From contig NZ_AZHT01000098.1 in assembly GCF_000599605.1 (NCBI RefSeq), forward strand, positions 1 to 64,000: a DNA stretch of 64,000 nucleotides. Direction: 5' to 3'. Made by a program: the position numbers and the translations under genes. Below, in pieces: positions 35,501 through 43,619 of the stretch (position 1 is its first letter; every line of letters starts with the position of its first letter). Below the pieces are notes generated by a model, which saw only the letters and a list, made by a program, of their open reading frames with translations, ran no database searches and had not been told where the DNA came from. The DNA is from Prevotella sp. HJM029 (GTDB lineage Bacteria > Bacteroidota > Bacteroidia > Bacteroidales > Bacteroidaceae).

Positions 35501-35909
35501 CATTCATCGCTTTTATGGCGCGCGATTCGACGCTGATAAAACGGTTGGCGTGATTGTTCCCTATCGCAATCAGATTGCCATGATTAGGCAAGCGATAGAG
35601 CCTTTGGGTGTGCCGGCACTCGAAAACATCAGCATTGACACGGTGGAACGCTATCAAGGAAGCCAGCGCGACGTGATGATTTATAGTTTCACCGTGCAAC
35701 ATCGCTACCAACTCGACTTCTTAACCGCAAATAGTTTTGAGGAAGGGGGGCGCATCATCGACCGCAAACTCAATGTGGCGCTCACACGAGCTCGCCTGCA
35801 AATGATTTGCATCGGGTGCGAAGAGGTGTTGAAAGAGGATGCATTATTCAAAAAACTCATCGCCCATTCTGCAAGCATCACGCATAGAGAAAGGGAAGAT
35901 GAGTTCTAA
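32559..35909 (+). CDS. Dna2/UPF1-like helicase with N-terminal RecB-type nuclease
   Basis: 1116 residues. The N-terminal half holds a PD-(D/E)XK site, D344 in GRVDLM and E355-x-K357 in VEQKSG, followed by the QLLLYYGVL helix of RecB-family nucleases. The C-terminal ~430 residues form a superfamily 1B helicase: Walker A GPPGTGKT at 700-707, DEAS at 815-818, GDHKQLPAVVQ, then VERYQGSQRDVMIYS and LNVALTRARLQ. The architecture is that of Dna2: a nuclease and helicase acting on DNA flaps, ends or stalled forks. Coupling to ogt (three bases apart) supports a repair role. The central region (380-690) has no motif I know. Confidence 0.9.
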   Translation: MAHFTTSDELFQRIVDMVHTPETTPIQQPLHDTLVLVCQTALADSPLIFGNLFAQVDYICQKAHCTAADTHAIQHMRRVSNRSEKLTREERLQTLRALALLVSAAFKTPIPNTLVGLLPEREATPITATHIDYRYMRGIVQRVSADSITLLIDQTVHENPFTVKLQPHQHYLLDIVQVGHQLNLIDVNTAHEAAIIVFEPDFLVDISSIAHCFTDYGHHPFAYLLHAFEPSFINQPILLGYFAGAALDDIINQKGDYHWQKTLKKSFKEQALAYCACKDFNQKEDFKTAAIQQTQHIESIVKALFDAPLSQTTAPTGEAVYNRNKAVLEPSFVCEALGLQGRVDLMTTDFKLLVEQKSGNNFNLQRQQPNSFGSYQLENHYVQLLLYYGVLRQNFNVSTQHIAMRLLYSKYPLPGGLVAVNFYQKLFREAIALRNRIVAHEYRFGKQGFQGIIETLSVDMLNEKKLETPFFKQWIAPQLNGIIAPLHALNPLEKAYFERMVSFVFSEQLAAKVGAKEGITHSVSDLWNMPLAAKKEAGEIYTDLTLAEKRKSKPMHGYDILTFNVPQQGENFLPNFRLGDLVYLYSYAENEAPDVRKALLFRGNLTEINSQRLTIQTANPVALDGKCWCVEHSSSDITTTSALKSLYTFITTAPYLRQLLLGQATPRADKTIRLSRSYHPMYDTLIEKVFQAQDYFLLVGPPGTGKTSMALQFMVREAMAKQQTVLLMSYTNRAVDEICEMLQSNAIDYLRIGNAYTCDKRFRSHLLSECIDAQPQLSAIQERLRRQAVIVGTTSTLQSKAFLFDVKAFDWAIIDEASQILEPQLVGLLSHLPKFVLIGDHKQLPAVVQQDAEVSAVAEPLLHEIGLTNCRNALFERLITLERQHQRTDFVGTLRYQGRMHPAVAAFPNAMFYAEEQLQPVPLPHQTAERLAYDLPAEDALDEALKQHRVLFIPSKKSHEVQASDKVNWHEAQLVAQVLRRIHRFYGARFDADKTVGVIVPYRNQIAMIRQAIEPLGVPALENISIDTVERYQGSQRDVMIYSFTVQHRYQLDFLTANSFEEGGRIIDRKLNVALTRARLQMICIGCEEVLKEDALFKKLIAHSASITHREREDEF

Positions 35910-35950
35910 TTATTAACGCTAAAAATTAAATCTTCAGTTAAAAAGAGGGG

Positions 35951-37048
35951 TCATTCCACCACTTTTAGCGGTGCTTCCCAGCCCATGATGTGGGCTATTT
36001 GGGGAATGAGCGACATGGCTACCTTGCGTTGTCCTCGGTAGTTGGGATGCCAAGAGGCACCATAATCGGTGGCATCATCGATGATGTTGTTCATCGAATG
36101 GCTCACAAACACGTGGCCATCCGCGGCTGTTTCGCGTTCCAAGAGGTCTAAAGCCAACTGCAAATAGCGCGAAGCCGACTGCGGACGAATGCAGAAAACG
36201 GACACGTTGCCATAATGAGTGCGCAAGCTTCGGAGCAGCTTTTTATACTGCAAGACATAGGCTTCGGGCGACGGAATGGCCAAGGGCGAGAAGTCGTTGG
36301 TACCCAAATTGACCACCACCAATTGGGGTTTGTAGGCCGAAAAGTCGTAGAGTGGCGCTTCATCGGCATCGAAAAGGCGATTGTGTTTGTCGAACATGTT
36401 GCCTTCGGATTGCGCTTTCGGCGCACCATAATTACGCAGAATGCCGCGCCCACTGTGGGCAACAAGGGCATAATCGGCATCGAAATAGCGTGCGATGATG
36501 CAGGCGTAAGCCTGGTTACAATTCTCGGTTTCCAACGTAAACGGCTCGTCATGGCTTGTGCCTTCGGTGCCATAACCGCAGGTATAGGAGTCACCATAGA
36601 ACTCGATGAAACGCTGTTTGCGTGGCGATTTGCGCAACTGTTCGCCATTGTTGAGCAAGAAACCATGGATGGTTGTGCGCCCATGTTCGCCCTCAGTGCA
36701 TTGTTGTAGGCGCAGGGTGTGCCAGCCTTTGCCGAGCCCTTCGGCCAAAACAATGCGGTGGGGTTGCGTGCCTTGCAGCAAAATCTTACGCACCAACCGG
36801 CCGTCAATCATCACATTGTGATAGGTTTTGCCTTGTGCCGAGGCCTGTATAGCGATGCTATTGCCCGAGAATTGCGTTTCTAAATAGGTGCCCACCCAAT
36901 TATAACTGACGCTGCCATCGCCCAAAGTCTGGGTGCGTCCGACATAAGTCACGTTGGATTGCCACAGCCGTTGCTTGCTAAATGATGTGGCAAAGGCACT
37001 GAAAACAGGCAGCAAGAGTGCCAAAAGTAACCCATATTTCTGTTTCAT
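35951..37048 (-). CDS. CE2-like SGNH acetylesterase (acetylxylan esterase type)
   Basis: 365 residues from the ATG at 37048 (MKQKYGLLLALLLPVFSAFA, a clear signal peptide); the longer frame to 37093 adds an unlikely prefix. An N-terminal jelly-roll domain (about 25-140) and a C-terminal SGNH hydrolase follow. The nucleophile Ser is in FYGDSYTCGYG, the Asn block is NLGTNDF, and the His is in GASWHPNYRGQ. This two-domain order is that of carbohydrate esterase family 2, which removes acetyl groups from xylan or other glycans. It is a single gene; the substrate is inferred. Confidence 0.87.
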   Translation of the reverse strand: MKQKYGLLLALLLPVFSAFATSFSKQRLWQSNVTYVGRTQTLGDGSVSYNWVGTYLETQFSGNSIAIQASAQGKTYHNVMIDGRLVRKILLQGTQPHRIVLAEGLGKGWHTLRLQQCTEGEHGRTTIHGFLLNNGEQLRKSPRKQRFIEFYGDSYTCGYGTEGTSHDEPFTLETENCNQAYACIIARYFDADYALVAHSGRGILRNYGAPKAQSEGNMFDKHNRLFDADEAPLYDFSAYKPQLVVVNLGTNDFSPLAIPSPEAYVLQYKKLLRSLRTHYGNVSVFCIRPQSASRYLQLALDLLERETAADGHVFVSHSMNNIIDDATDYGASWHPNYRGQRKVAMSLIPQIAHIMGWEAPLKVVE

Positions 37049-37269
37049 GTTGCTGGATATAGCGCGGAATGAATGTGCCTTTGGAGGCTTCACCGGCGGC
37101 TATGTTTCGTTTTAAACGTTAAGAATTTAAGTAATGCACAGCAAAATTAAGCAATTATTTATGATTTCGTGCGCTTTAGTTCCATTATTTTTTAACGCTC
37201 ACGCATTTTACTTTCTTTCTCGATGTCAAACACATGCCCACGGACTTCATCATCCTTTCGTGGATAAAA

Positions 37270-37590
37270 ACAAGCGAAACGCCCCCAGGAGGCTCGGCTA
37301 TTCCTTTTAAAAATATGCGAAACTCCCCTGGGGTTTCGACTGTTTTTCTCAAAAATGAGCGAAACACCCCCGGTTCTCAGCTATTTTTTTCAAAAATAAA
37401 CGAGACGCCCCCAGTTCTCAATTGTTTTTCATAAAAACGAGTGAAAACACCCTATGGTTTCGCCTATTTTTATCAAAAACGGGCGAGAACCCCCTGTGGT
37501 TTCATCCATTTTCAGTAAAAACAGATGAGCACCCCCTGTGGTTTTGGGTGTTTTCGGCCTACACATGTGGGCTACCTGCTGTGGTTTCGT
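37270..37590. repeat. Array 2: about eight ~42-bp tandem dyad repeats
   Basis: Cores of the type GCGAAAC-CCCC-(T/A)GGGGTTTC occur at about 37274, 37317, 37359, 37400, 37441, 37483, 37525 and 37567, that is 41-43 bases apart. T-rich linkers such as TTTTTCTCAAAAA lie between them. The core differs from those of arrays 1 and 3. The interval 37049-37698 holds this array and the pckA terminator; otherwise no gene is seen. Confidence 0.85.
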
Positions 37591-37638
37591 GACCGAAAAG
37601 AAGCGCTTCCACGCACTGCCTCATGCTTCATCGGCACG

Positions 37639-37678
37639 AAAAAAGGTCTATCCACCCTTGCGGATGAATAGACCTTTT
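37639..37678 (-). terminator. Rho-independent terminator of pckA
   Basis: AAAAGGTCTAT (37641-37651) pairs with ATAGACCTTTT (37668-37678). On the minus strand the stem is followed by a T run. It lies 21 bases past the pckA stop. Confidence 0.85.
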
Positions 37679-37698
37679 GAAGTTTTATTACTTGAAGT

Positions 37699-39312
37699 TT
37701 AGAGCTGTGGGCCAGCAGCAACGAGTGCTTTACCAGCGTCATTAGTCTCGTACTTCTTGAAGTTCTTGATGAAACGAGCAGCCAAGTCTTTAGCTTTCTC
37801 TTCCCATTCTGCTGCGTTAGCATAAGTGTCGCGAGGATCAAGGATGTCGGTTGCAACACCTTCTAACTTCGTAGGAACAGTGAAGTTGAAGTAAGGAATC
37901 TGCTTAGTTGGTGCATTATCGATAGAATGGTTGAGGATAGCATCGATAATTCCACGTGTATCGCGGATAGAGATGCGCTTGCCAGTACCATTCCAACCGG
38001 TGTTCACTAAGTAAGCTTTTGCACCGCTCTTCTGCATCTTCTTCACCAATTCTTCAGCATATTTGGTTGGGTGAAGCTCCAAGAAAGCTTGACCGAAGCA
38101 AGCAGAGAAGGTTGGTGTAGGCTCGGTGATGCCGCGCTCTGTACCTGCTAATTTAGCAGTAAAGCCAGAGAGGAAGTAGTATTTTGTTTGCTCTGCATTC
38201 AAAATAGATACTGGAGGCAATACACCAAATGCGTCAGCTGACAAGAAGATGACTTGCTTTGCAGCAGGACCTTGTGACAAGGGGCGCTGGATGTTCTTGA
38301 TGTGATAGATAGGATAAGAAACACGAGTGTTCTCGGTTACGCTCTTATCTGCGAAATCAATCTTACCATTTGCATCAACAGTAACGTTCTCAAGCAATGC
38401 ATCACGGGTGATAGCACCATAGATATCGGGCTCAGATTCTTTGTCAAGGTTGATAACTTTCGCATAACAACCACCTTCATAGTTGAAGATACCCTTGTCA
38501 TCCCAACCGTGTTCGTCGTCACCAATAAGCTTACGTTTTGGATCGGTAGAAAGAGTTGTCTTACCAGTTCCTGAAAGACCGAAGAAGATAGCGGTATTCT
38601 CACCGTTCATATCGGTATTTGCAGAGCAGTGCATAGAAGCCATACCCTTCAATGGCAAGAAGTAGTTCATCATAGAGAACATACCTTTCTTCATCTCACC
38701 ACCATACCAAGTGTTAACGATAACCTGCTCTTTTGAGGTTACATTGAACATTACACAAGTCTCAGAGTGCAAGCCAAGCTCTTTCCAATTTTCAACCTTT
38801 GCCTTCGAAGCATTGTAAACAATGAAGTCGGGTTCTTGGTCAAAGTCAGCTTCATCCTTTGGACGAATGAACATGTTTGTAACGAAATGTGCCTGCCAAG
38901 CTACCTCAACGATGAAGCGAATCTTCATACGTGTGTCCTTGTGTGTACCGCAGAAGCCATCAACAACAAACAAACGCTTGTTTGAAAGCTCTTTCTTTGC
39001 AATTTCTTTCACTGCATTCCAAGCTTCTTTTGTTGCGCGATGGTTGTCGTTATGATATTCTTCTGAGTCCCACCAAATCGTATCATGAGAGGTTTCATCA
39101 TCTACAATGAACTTGTCTTTAGGCGAACGTCCAGTGTAAATACCAGTCTTTACGTTGATAGCGCCAAGTTCTGTTTCCTGACCTACTTCATAACCTTGGA
39201 GACCTTCTTTTGTCTCTTCGTTGAACAATACTTCATAAGAAGGATTGTAAAGCACTTCTGTTGTACCAGTAATACCGTACTTTTCGAGTACTGATTTGTC
39301 AAACTTTGCCAT
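37699..39312 (-). CDS. pckA: Phosphoenolpyruvate carboxykinase (ATP)
   Basis: 537 residues, full length for the ATP-dependent family. The kinase-1a motif is [11 protein letters not shown]; the kinase-2 region is [23 protein letters not shown] and [24 protein letters not shown] bind substrate and metal. In Prevotella-like fermenters it usually runs towards oxaloacetate, fixing CO2 onto PEP with ATP gain to feed the malate-fumarate-succinate branch, the same branch the asparagine cluster feeds. It is monocistronic with its own promoter and terminator. Confidence 0.97.
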   Translation of the reverse strand: MAKFDKSVLEKYGITGTTEVLYNPSYEVLFNEETKEGLQGYEVGQETELGAINVKTGIYTGRSPKDKFIVDDETSHDTIWWDSEEYHNDNHRATKEAWNAVKEIAKKELSNKRLFVVDGFCGTHKDTRMKIRFIVEVAWQAHFVTNMFIRPKDEADFDQEPDFIVYNASKAKVENWKELGLHSETCVMFNVTSKEQVIVNTWYGGEMKKGMFSMMNYFLPLKGMASMHCSANTDMNGENTAIFFGLSGTGKTTLSTDPKRKLIGDDEHGWDDKGIFNYEGGCYAKVINLDKESEPDIYGAITRDALLENVTVDANGKIDFADKSVTENTRVSYPIYHIKNIQRPLSQGPAAKQVIFLSADAFGVLPPVSILNAEQTKYYFLSGFTAKLAGTERGITEPTPTFSACFGQAFLELHPTKYAEELVKKMQKSGAKAYLVNTGWNGTGKRISIRDTRGIIDAILNHSIDNAPTKQIPYFNFTVPTKLEGVATDILDPRDTYANAAEWEEKAKDLAARFIKNFKKYETNDAGKALVAAGPQL

Positions 39313-39377
39313 TTTGTAATAATGTATTTAAGTTGTGAAAATAATTTCGTTATCGCAATGTTTTGTTATTCTGACCG

Positions 39378-39385
39378 CAAAGTTA
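39378..39385 (-). promoter_or_regulatory. -7 promoter box of pckA
   Basis: Minus-strand TAACTTTG, 66 bases before the start codon. Confidence 0.55.
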
Positions 39386-39499
39386 GAAAAAAAATATATA
39401 ATCATAAAGCACAAAGCCATGAAAAATAGGGGTAGCCTTTTCCTTTTAGGTTAAAGATTTTAAAAAACGAGTACGGCTTCAGACATTTGCAAAACAGAC

Positions 39500-39531
39500 T
39501 TTGCAAAAGCATGGAGAAATAGCTAACTTTG
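39500..39531 (+). promoter_or_regulatory. Promoter of upp
   Basis: TTTG (39500-39503), a 20-base gap, TAACTTTG (39524-39531), leader about 16 bases: full consensus. Confidence 0.75.
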
Positions 39532-39553
39532 CAAAAATTATTACCAGACACCA

Positions 39554-40213
39554 ATGAAAATAATAAATTTATCCGAGCAAAATAGCATCATCAATCAATA
39601 CATGGCAGAAATACGTGATGCTGAGTATCAAAAAAATCGGCTTCTCTTTCGCAACAACATCATGCGTATTGGCGAGTTTGAGGCATTCGAGCTCTCCAAA
39701 ACGTTGGATTATGAGCCCAAAGAAATAACTACACCCTTAGGCATTTCCACCGTGAATGTACCCACCGACAAGATTGTTTTGGCCACCATTTTCCGCGCCG
39801 GGCTCCCCTTTCACAACGGGTTTCTCAACGTTTTCGACCACGCTGGCAATGCTTTTGTCAGCGCTTATCGTGAATATAAGGATGCCGCACATCACGAAGT
39901 GGGCATCCATATCGAATATTTAGCCACGCCCAGCATCGACGAAAAAAATCTCATTATCGCCGACCCTATGCTGGCTACAGGCGGCAGTATGGAATTGGGC
40001 TACAAGGCTTTTCTCACGAAAGGCACGCCGAAACAAATCCATGTGTGCTGCGTTATTGCCTCACCCGAAGGCATTGAACACATCAAAAAGACATTTCCCA
40101 ACGAGAAAACCACCATCTGGTGTGCGGCCATCGACCCCGGCATGAATGAGCATAAATACATTGTTCCTGGCTTTGGTGATGCGGGCGACTTATGTTATGG
40201 CGAAAAACTATAA
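39554..40213 (+). CDS. upp: Uracil phosphoribosyltransferase
   Basis: 219 residues. The PRPP-binding loop appears as LIIADPMLATGGSMELGY, and the uracil-binding C-terminal part as IDPGMNEHKYIVPGFGDAGDLCYG; TIFRAGLPFHNGF is the substrate loop. It makes UMP from uracil and PRPP in pyrimidine salvage. It is monocistronic, divergent from pckA. Confidence 0.95.
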   Translation: MKIINLSEQNSIINQYMAEIRDAEYQKNRLLFRNNIMRIGEFEAFELSKTLDYEPKEITTPLGISTVNVPTDKIVLATIFRAGLPFHNGFLNVFDHAGNAFVSAYREYKDAAHHEVGIHIEYLATPSIDEKNLIIADPMLATGGSMELGYKAFLTKGTPKQIHVCCVIASPEGIEHIKKTFPNEKTTIWCAAIDPGMNEHKYIVPGFGDAGDLCYGEKL

Positions 40214-40313
40214 AACAATCTCTACTGGATTACGCAATAATTACATGCAAATGACAACGTAATAACAAGCATTTTACATGGTTATTGCGCCCAAATCATT
40301 AAACAAACAAAAT

Positions 40314-40353
40314 AAAAAAGGTCAGCTATCAAAAATGAATGCTGACCTTTTTT
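40314..40353. terminator. Bidirectional terminator between upp and the minus-strand RNA candidate
   Basis: AAAAAAGGTCAGC (40314-40326) and GCTGACCTTTTTT (40341-40353) form a perfect 13-bp stem with A and T runs on both sides. It can stop transcripts from either side. Confidence 0.88.
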
Positions 40354-40497
40354 ATTTTAAAGAAAAACTCTTTCAAAATATAATGGTAACCTCACGGTCC
40401 CCATTATTATCCTTTTAACAATCTATTAAACTTTACCTTTTAATAACTAAAACCTAAACTAAATACTACTAACCTAAACAATCTATTAACCTTTTGA
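40314..40497 (-). ncRNA. Candidate ~180-nt minus-strand intergenic RNA
   Basis: A full-consensus minus-strand promoter (see 40503-40534) would start a transcript near 40497 that ends at the bidirectional terminator. There is no coding frame of note. The RNA would contain TTAATAGATTGTT twice and a hairpin ATAATGG/CCATTAT (40380-40386 and 40401-40407). No known family could be assigned. Confidence 0.4.
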
Positions 40498-40502
40498 TGA
40501 TG

Positions 40503-40542
40503 CAAAGGTAGACGTTTGCTGAGAAACATGCAAACGTTTGCA
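40503..40542 (-). promoter_or_regulatory. Minus-strand promoter overlapped by a 14-bp palindrome
   Basis: On the minus strand: TTTG (40534-40531), a 20-base gap, TACCTTTG (40510-40503). The -33 box lies inside the perfect palindrome TGCAAACGTTTGCA (40529-40542), and a second dyad ACGTTTGC/GCAAACGT spans 40512-40537. This looks like an operator on a strong promoter. Confidence 0.6.
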
Positions 40543-40766
40543 CCGAAACAATGCGATTTTTAGTCTTTTCTTGATATAAATCAAAAGTTTTAATGCAAAA
40601 AGACTTAGGAAAAGCCCAAAATAAACGCAGCGCGCTTTCAGATTCGTTTTCCACACACCCTTTACACACTATTCCGTCAGCAGCATGAGTTCTTCACAAA
40701 CAAACTTACACCATGGGAGAAATCAGAAAAGATGTTGCACAAAGAAAGGAATGAAAGAAAAAACTA

Positions 40767-40774
40767 TACCTTTG
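40767..40774 (+). promoter_or_regulatory. -7 box in front of the glycosyltransferase pair
   Basis: TACCTTTG on the + strand directly at the start of the 66-bp repeats; a transcript from here would run through the repeats into the genes at 41015. Confidence 0.35.
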
Positions 40775-40923
40775 CATAAGCAAGGCGGCACTCGGCCATT
40801 TGAGCATCTATGTTCATGGCGCTCGTTGGCACTTGCTTTGCATAAGCAAGGCGGCACTCGGCCATTTGAGCATCTATGTTCATGACGCTCGTTGGCACTT
40901 GCTTTGCATAAGCAAGGCGGCAT
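40771..40923 (+). repeat. 66-bp direct repeats (two full copies and a partial third)
   Basis: TTTGCATAAGCAAGGCGGCA starts at 40771, 40837 and 40903. Copies 1 and 2 differ at one base. Each start contains the small dyad TTGCTT-TGCAT-AAGCAA at the junction. The open frames on both strands through the repeats are by-products of the 66-base period. The rest of 40214-41014 has the terminator and RNA candidate already listed. Confidence 0.9.
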
Positions 40924-41014
40924 GTAGCAAAACGCTTACACCTTATTATATATAAGAAAAGGAAATGCTAAGCCAACCCATTGACGTCCGCAGGCTATAG
41001 ACAGAAAAAAGCAA

Positions 41015-42289
41015 ATGAGAGTTTTAATTGTGAACACAAGTGAGCGCATCGGAGGAGCTGCTTTGGCGGCCAATCATCTCATGGATGCTCTCAACAATAA
41101 TGGTGTAAAGGCCACAATGCTCGTGCGTGATAAGCAGACAGATGATATCACCGTGGCGGCTTTACCCCACCCTTTCCTTAATCGTTTGCGCTTTCTTTGG
41201 GAGCGTTGGTGCGTGTTTTGCCACCTACATTTCAGCCGAACGCATCTCTTTGAAGTCGACATCGCCAACACAGGTGCCGACATCACAGCGCTACCCGAAT
41301 TCAAATCGGCCGACATTATTCACCTGTCATGGATTAATCAGGGGATGCTCTCGCTGAAAAGCATTCGCAAAATTCTGCGCTGTGGCAAGCCCGTTGTGTG
41401 GACGATGCACGACATCTGGCCTGCTACTGGCATCTGTCATGTCACGCTCGACTGCACACATTTCCACACATCTTGCGGCCAATGCCGACTGCTTCCGCAT
41501 GGAGGTTCGCGGCACGACCTGTCCTATCGGGTGTTTAAACGCAAGAAAAAGCTGCTGCACGACGCACCCATTTCCATCGTTACGTGCAGTCAATGGCTTG
41601 CCGACGAGGCGCGCAAGAGCGGCATCCTCGCCCATCAAACGATACAAGCCATTCCCAATCCCATCGACACCCACGTGTTTCGTCCTGGCAATCAACAACA
41701 AGCTCGCGAGCGAATGCGGCTGCCACAAGACAAGAAAATTATTCTGTTTGCTGCCCAACGCGTGAGCAATCCCAACAAAGGTTTCTTCTATCTTTGCGAC
41801 GCCTGCCACAAATTGGCTGCCGAGCACCCCGAGATGCTGCAAACAACGGCCATCGCCGTGATGGGCGAAGCACGCGGAAAATTAGCCGATATCTTCGACT
41901 TCGAGATTTATAACCTCGGCTATATCAGCGACACCCAGCAGTTGGTCGACTGCTACAACGCCGCCGACGTGTTCGTTTTGCCCTCGCTTTCCGAGAATCT
42001 TCCCAACACCATCATGGAAGCTATGGCCTGCGGTGTGCCTTGTGTAGGCTTTGATGTGGGCGGCATTCCCGAGGAAATCGACCATCGGCAAAATGGTTAT
42101 GTGGCCCAATACCGCAGCGTTGACGACTTAGCGCGCGGTCTTCGCTGGGTGCTTTGCGAGGCCGATTACGACCAATTGCGTCGCGAAGCACTGCACAAAG
42201 TGTCCACTCACTATTCCCAACAGGCGGTGGCTAAGCAATATATTGAAGTCTATCAGCAAGCATTGACCCACAAAAACCCCTACCTATGA
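41015..42289 (+). CDS. GT4-family glycosyltransferase
   Basis: 424 residues with a GT-B fold. The N-terminal domain begins MRVLIVNTSERIGGAALAAN. The C-terminal nucleotide-sugar site has the GT4 E-x7-E region (LPSLSENLPNTIMEAMACGVPCVGFDVGGIPEEI). A Cys-rich stretch (CHVTLDCTHFHTSCGQC) lies near residue 140. It transfers a sugar from an NDP-sugar to a lipid-linked or surface glycan. It overlaps the GT2 gene by four bases (ATGA), so they are coupled. The product glycan is unknown. Confidence 0.92.
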   Translation: MRVLIVNTSERIGGAALAANHLMDALNNNGVKATMLVRDKQTDDITVAALPHPFLNRLRFLWERWCVFCHLHFSRTHLFEVDIANTGADITALPEFKSADIIHLSWINQGMLSLKSIRKILRCGKPVVWTMHDIWPATGICHVTLDCTHFHTSCGQCRLLPHGGSRHDLSYRVFKRKKKLLHDAPISIVTCSQWLADEARKSGILAHQTIQAIPNPIDTHVFRPGNQQQARERMRLPQDKKIILFAAQRVSNPNKGFFYLCDACHKLAAEHPEMLQTTAIAVMGEARGKLADIFDFEIYNLGYISDTQQLVDCYNAADVFVLPSLSENLPNTIMEAMACGVPCVGFDVGGIPEEIDHRQNGYVAQYRSVDDLARGLRWVLCEADYDQLRREALHKVSTHYSQQAVAKQYIEVYQQALTHKNPYL

Positions 42290-43065
42290 TTACATTTTCA
42301 ATCATCACCTGCACGTTTCAGGCCGAAAAAGAAATTCAACGCACCCTCGAAAGTGTGGCGCAACAAACCTATCCGCATGTAGAACATGTGCTCGTAGATG
42401 GTGCTTCGCGCGACCAAACTACCACGCTCATCGAGGCGTATATTGCCGAACAACGCACGCAACACGAGCCACTTCACCGCATAGTTTACCATTCGGAACC
42501 CGACAAAGGACTCTATGACGCGATGAACAAAGGGCTGCAACGCGCCACGGGCGACTACGTGTTGTTTCTCAATGCCGGCGACACCTTTCCCCAAACCGAC
42601 ACTCTTGAGCAAGTGGCCAGTGCTGTTGGCGAGGGCGAAGTGCTGCCCGGTGTGCTCTATGGCGACACCGATATTGTGGACAACACGGGGCATTTCCTGC
42701 GTCATCGCCGCCTCATGCCACCCCAAAATCTATCGTGGCGCGACTTCAAATGGGGCATGTTGGTGTGCCATCAAGCCTTTTATGCCCGCACAGACCTTGC
42801 ACAACGCGTCCCCTATCGCTTGCAGTTTGGCCTCTCGGCCGACGTGGATTGGTGCATCCGTGTGATGAAAATGGCCGAGCAAAAAGGCCTCGTTTTGCGC
42901 CCCATCCATGCCGTTGTGGTCAACTATTTGGATGGCGGCATGAGCATAAAACATCATCGGGCATCGCTCAAAGCGCGCTTCAATGTGATGCGGGCACACT
43001 ATGGTTTGCTCACCACTTGCGGGGTGCACCTGTGGTTTCTAATTCGAAGCTTTTTGCGAAAATAA
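42286..43065 (+). CDS. GT2-family glycosyltransferase
   Basis: 259 residues, GT-A fold: FSIITCTFQAEKEIQRTLESV, VDGASRDQT, DKGLYDAMNKG, then FLNAGDTF with the DxD-like metal region, and ADVDWCIRVMK. This is the WcaA-like branch that adds one sugar to a growing glycan. Its start overlaps the GT4 gene stop. No wzx/wzy genes are nearby, so this is a small satellite of surface-glycan synthesis. Confidence 0.92.
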   Translation: MITFSIITCTFQAEKEIQRTLESVAQQTYPHVEHVLVDGASRDQTTTLIEAYIAEQRTQHEPLHRIVYHSEPDKGLYDAMNKGLQRATGDYVLFLNAGDTFPQTDTLEQVASAVGEGEVLPGVLYGDTDIVDNTGHFLRHRRLMPPQNLSWRDFKWGMLVCHQAFYARTDLAQRVPYRLQFGLSADVDWCIRVMKMAEQKGLVLRPIHAVVVNYLDGGMSIKHHRASLKARFNVMRAHYGLLTTCGVHLWFLIRSFLRK

Positions 43066-43119
43066 GTTTAAAATAGTTTGCTTTTTCGTAAATCCTTTCT
43101 CCAATTTGAAAGAATACGC

Positions 43120-43127
43120 TACTTTTG
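43120..43127 (+). promoter_or_regulatory. -7 promoter box of the Cys/Lys-rich protein gene
   Basis: TACTTTTG, with TTTC 20 bases upstream (43096-43099); the leader is about 22 bases. Confidence 0.5.
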
Positions 43128-43155
43128 CAGCAATCAATTTTAAAACAACAAAGTT

Positions 43156-43482
43156 ATGAAGAAGATGATTTTAAGCGCAACCCTGTTGGTTGCCGCATTT
43201 AGTTTCGCAACAGCACAAAACGTAAAGAACGCCGATAAGAAAGAAAACAAGACCGAACAGTGCGCTAAAGACAAGAAGCAATGCGCCGAGAAGAAGGATT
43301 GTTGCAAAGAAAAGAAGGCTTGCTGCGACCAAAAGAAAGCTGAAGAAAAGCCTTGTTGCAAGAAGGAAGCTGCAAAGAAGCAGTGCGACAAGAAGCAGGA
43401 ATGCGTTGGAAAGGATGCTGCAAAGAAATGCGATAACAAGCAGGAATGCAGCAAACAGCCCGTTGCTAAGAAGCGTAAATAA
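43156..43482 (+). CDS. Exported Cys/Lys-rich low-complexity protein
   Basis: 108 residues. The signal peptide MKKMILSATLLVAAFSFATAQ is followed by about 87 residues made mostly of Lys, Glu, Asp, Gln and Ala. They hold 12 Cys, six of them as three CC pairs (DCCKEK, ACCDQK, PCCKKE) and others in KQC, QEC and KKC. There are 31 Lys in all. No known domain. The regular Cys spacing suggests metal binding or extensive disulfides in the periplasm; that is inference. It has its own promoter and terminator. Confidence 0.85.
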   Translation: MKKMILSATLLVAAFSFATAQNVKNADKKENKTEQCAKDKKQCAEKKDCCKEKKACCDQKKAEEKPCCKKEAAKKQCDKKQECVGKDAAKKCDNKQECSKQPVAKKRK

Positions 43483-43531
43483 AAGGCTTGGCAACGAAAA
43501 CAAGAAGAAAGTATTTGCTTTTATTGTATGG

Positions 43532-43568
43532 GGTGCACAACCGTCTTTGATGGGAGTGCACCTTTTTT
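43532..43568 (+). terminator. Terminator of the Cys/Lys-rich protein gene
   Basis: GGTGCAC (43532-43538) and GTGCACC (43556-43562) followed by six T. Confidence 0.8.
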
Positions 43569-43619
43569 ATGTGTGCTTGTGTTACAGCGCACCCCGCCTC
43601 TGCCCACCAACACTTTCAC

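Noticed and set aside
40685-40923. Small proteins encoded across the 66-bp repeats on either strand
   Set aside because: 66 is also a multiple of 3 and both strands are open; the predicted peptides are just repeat translations.
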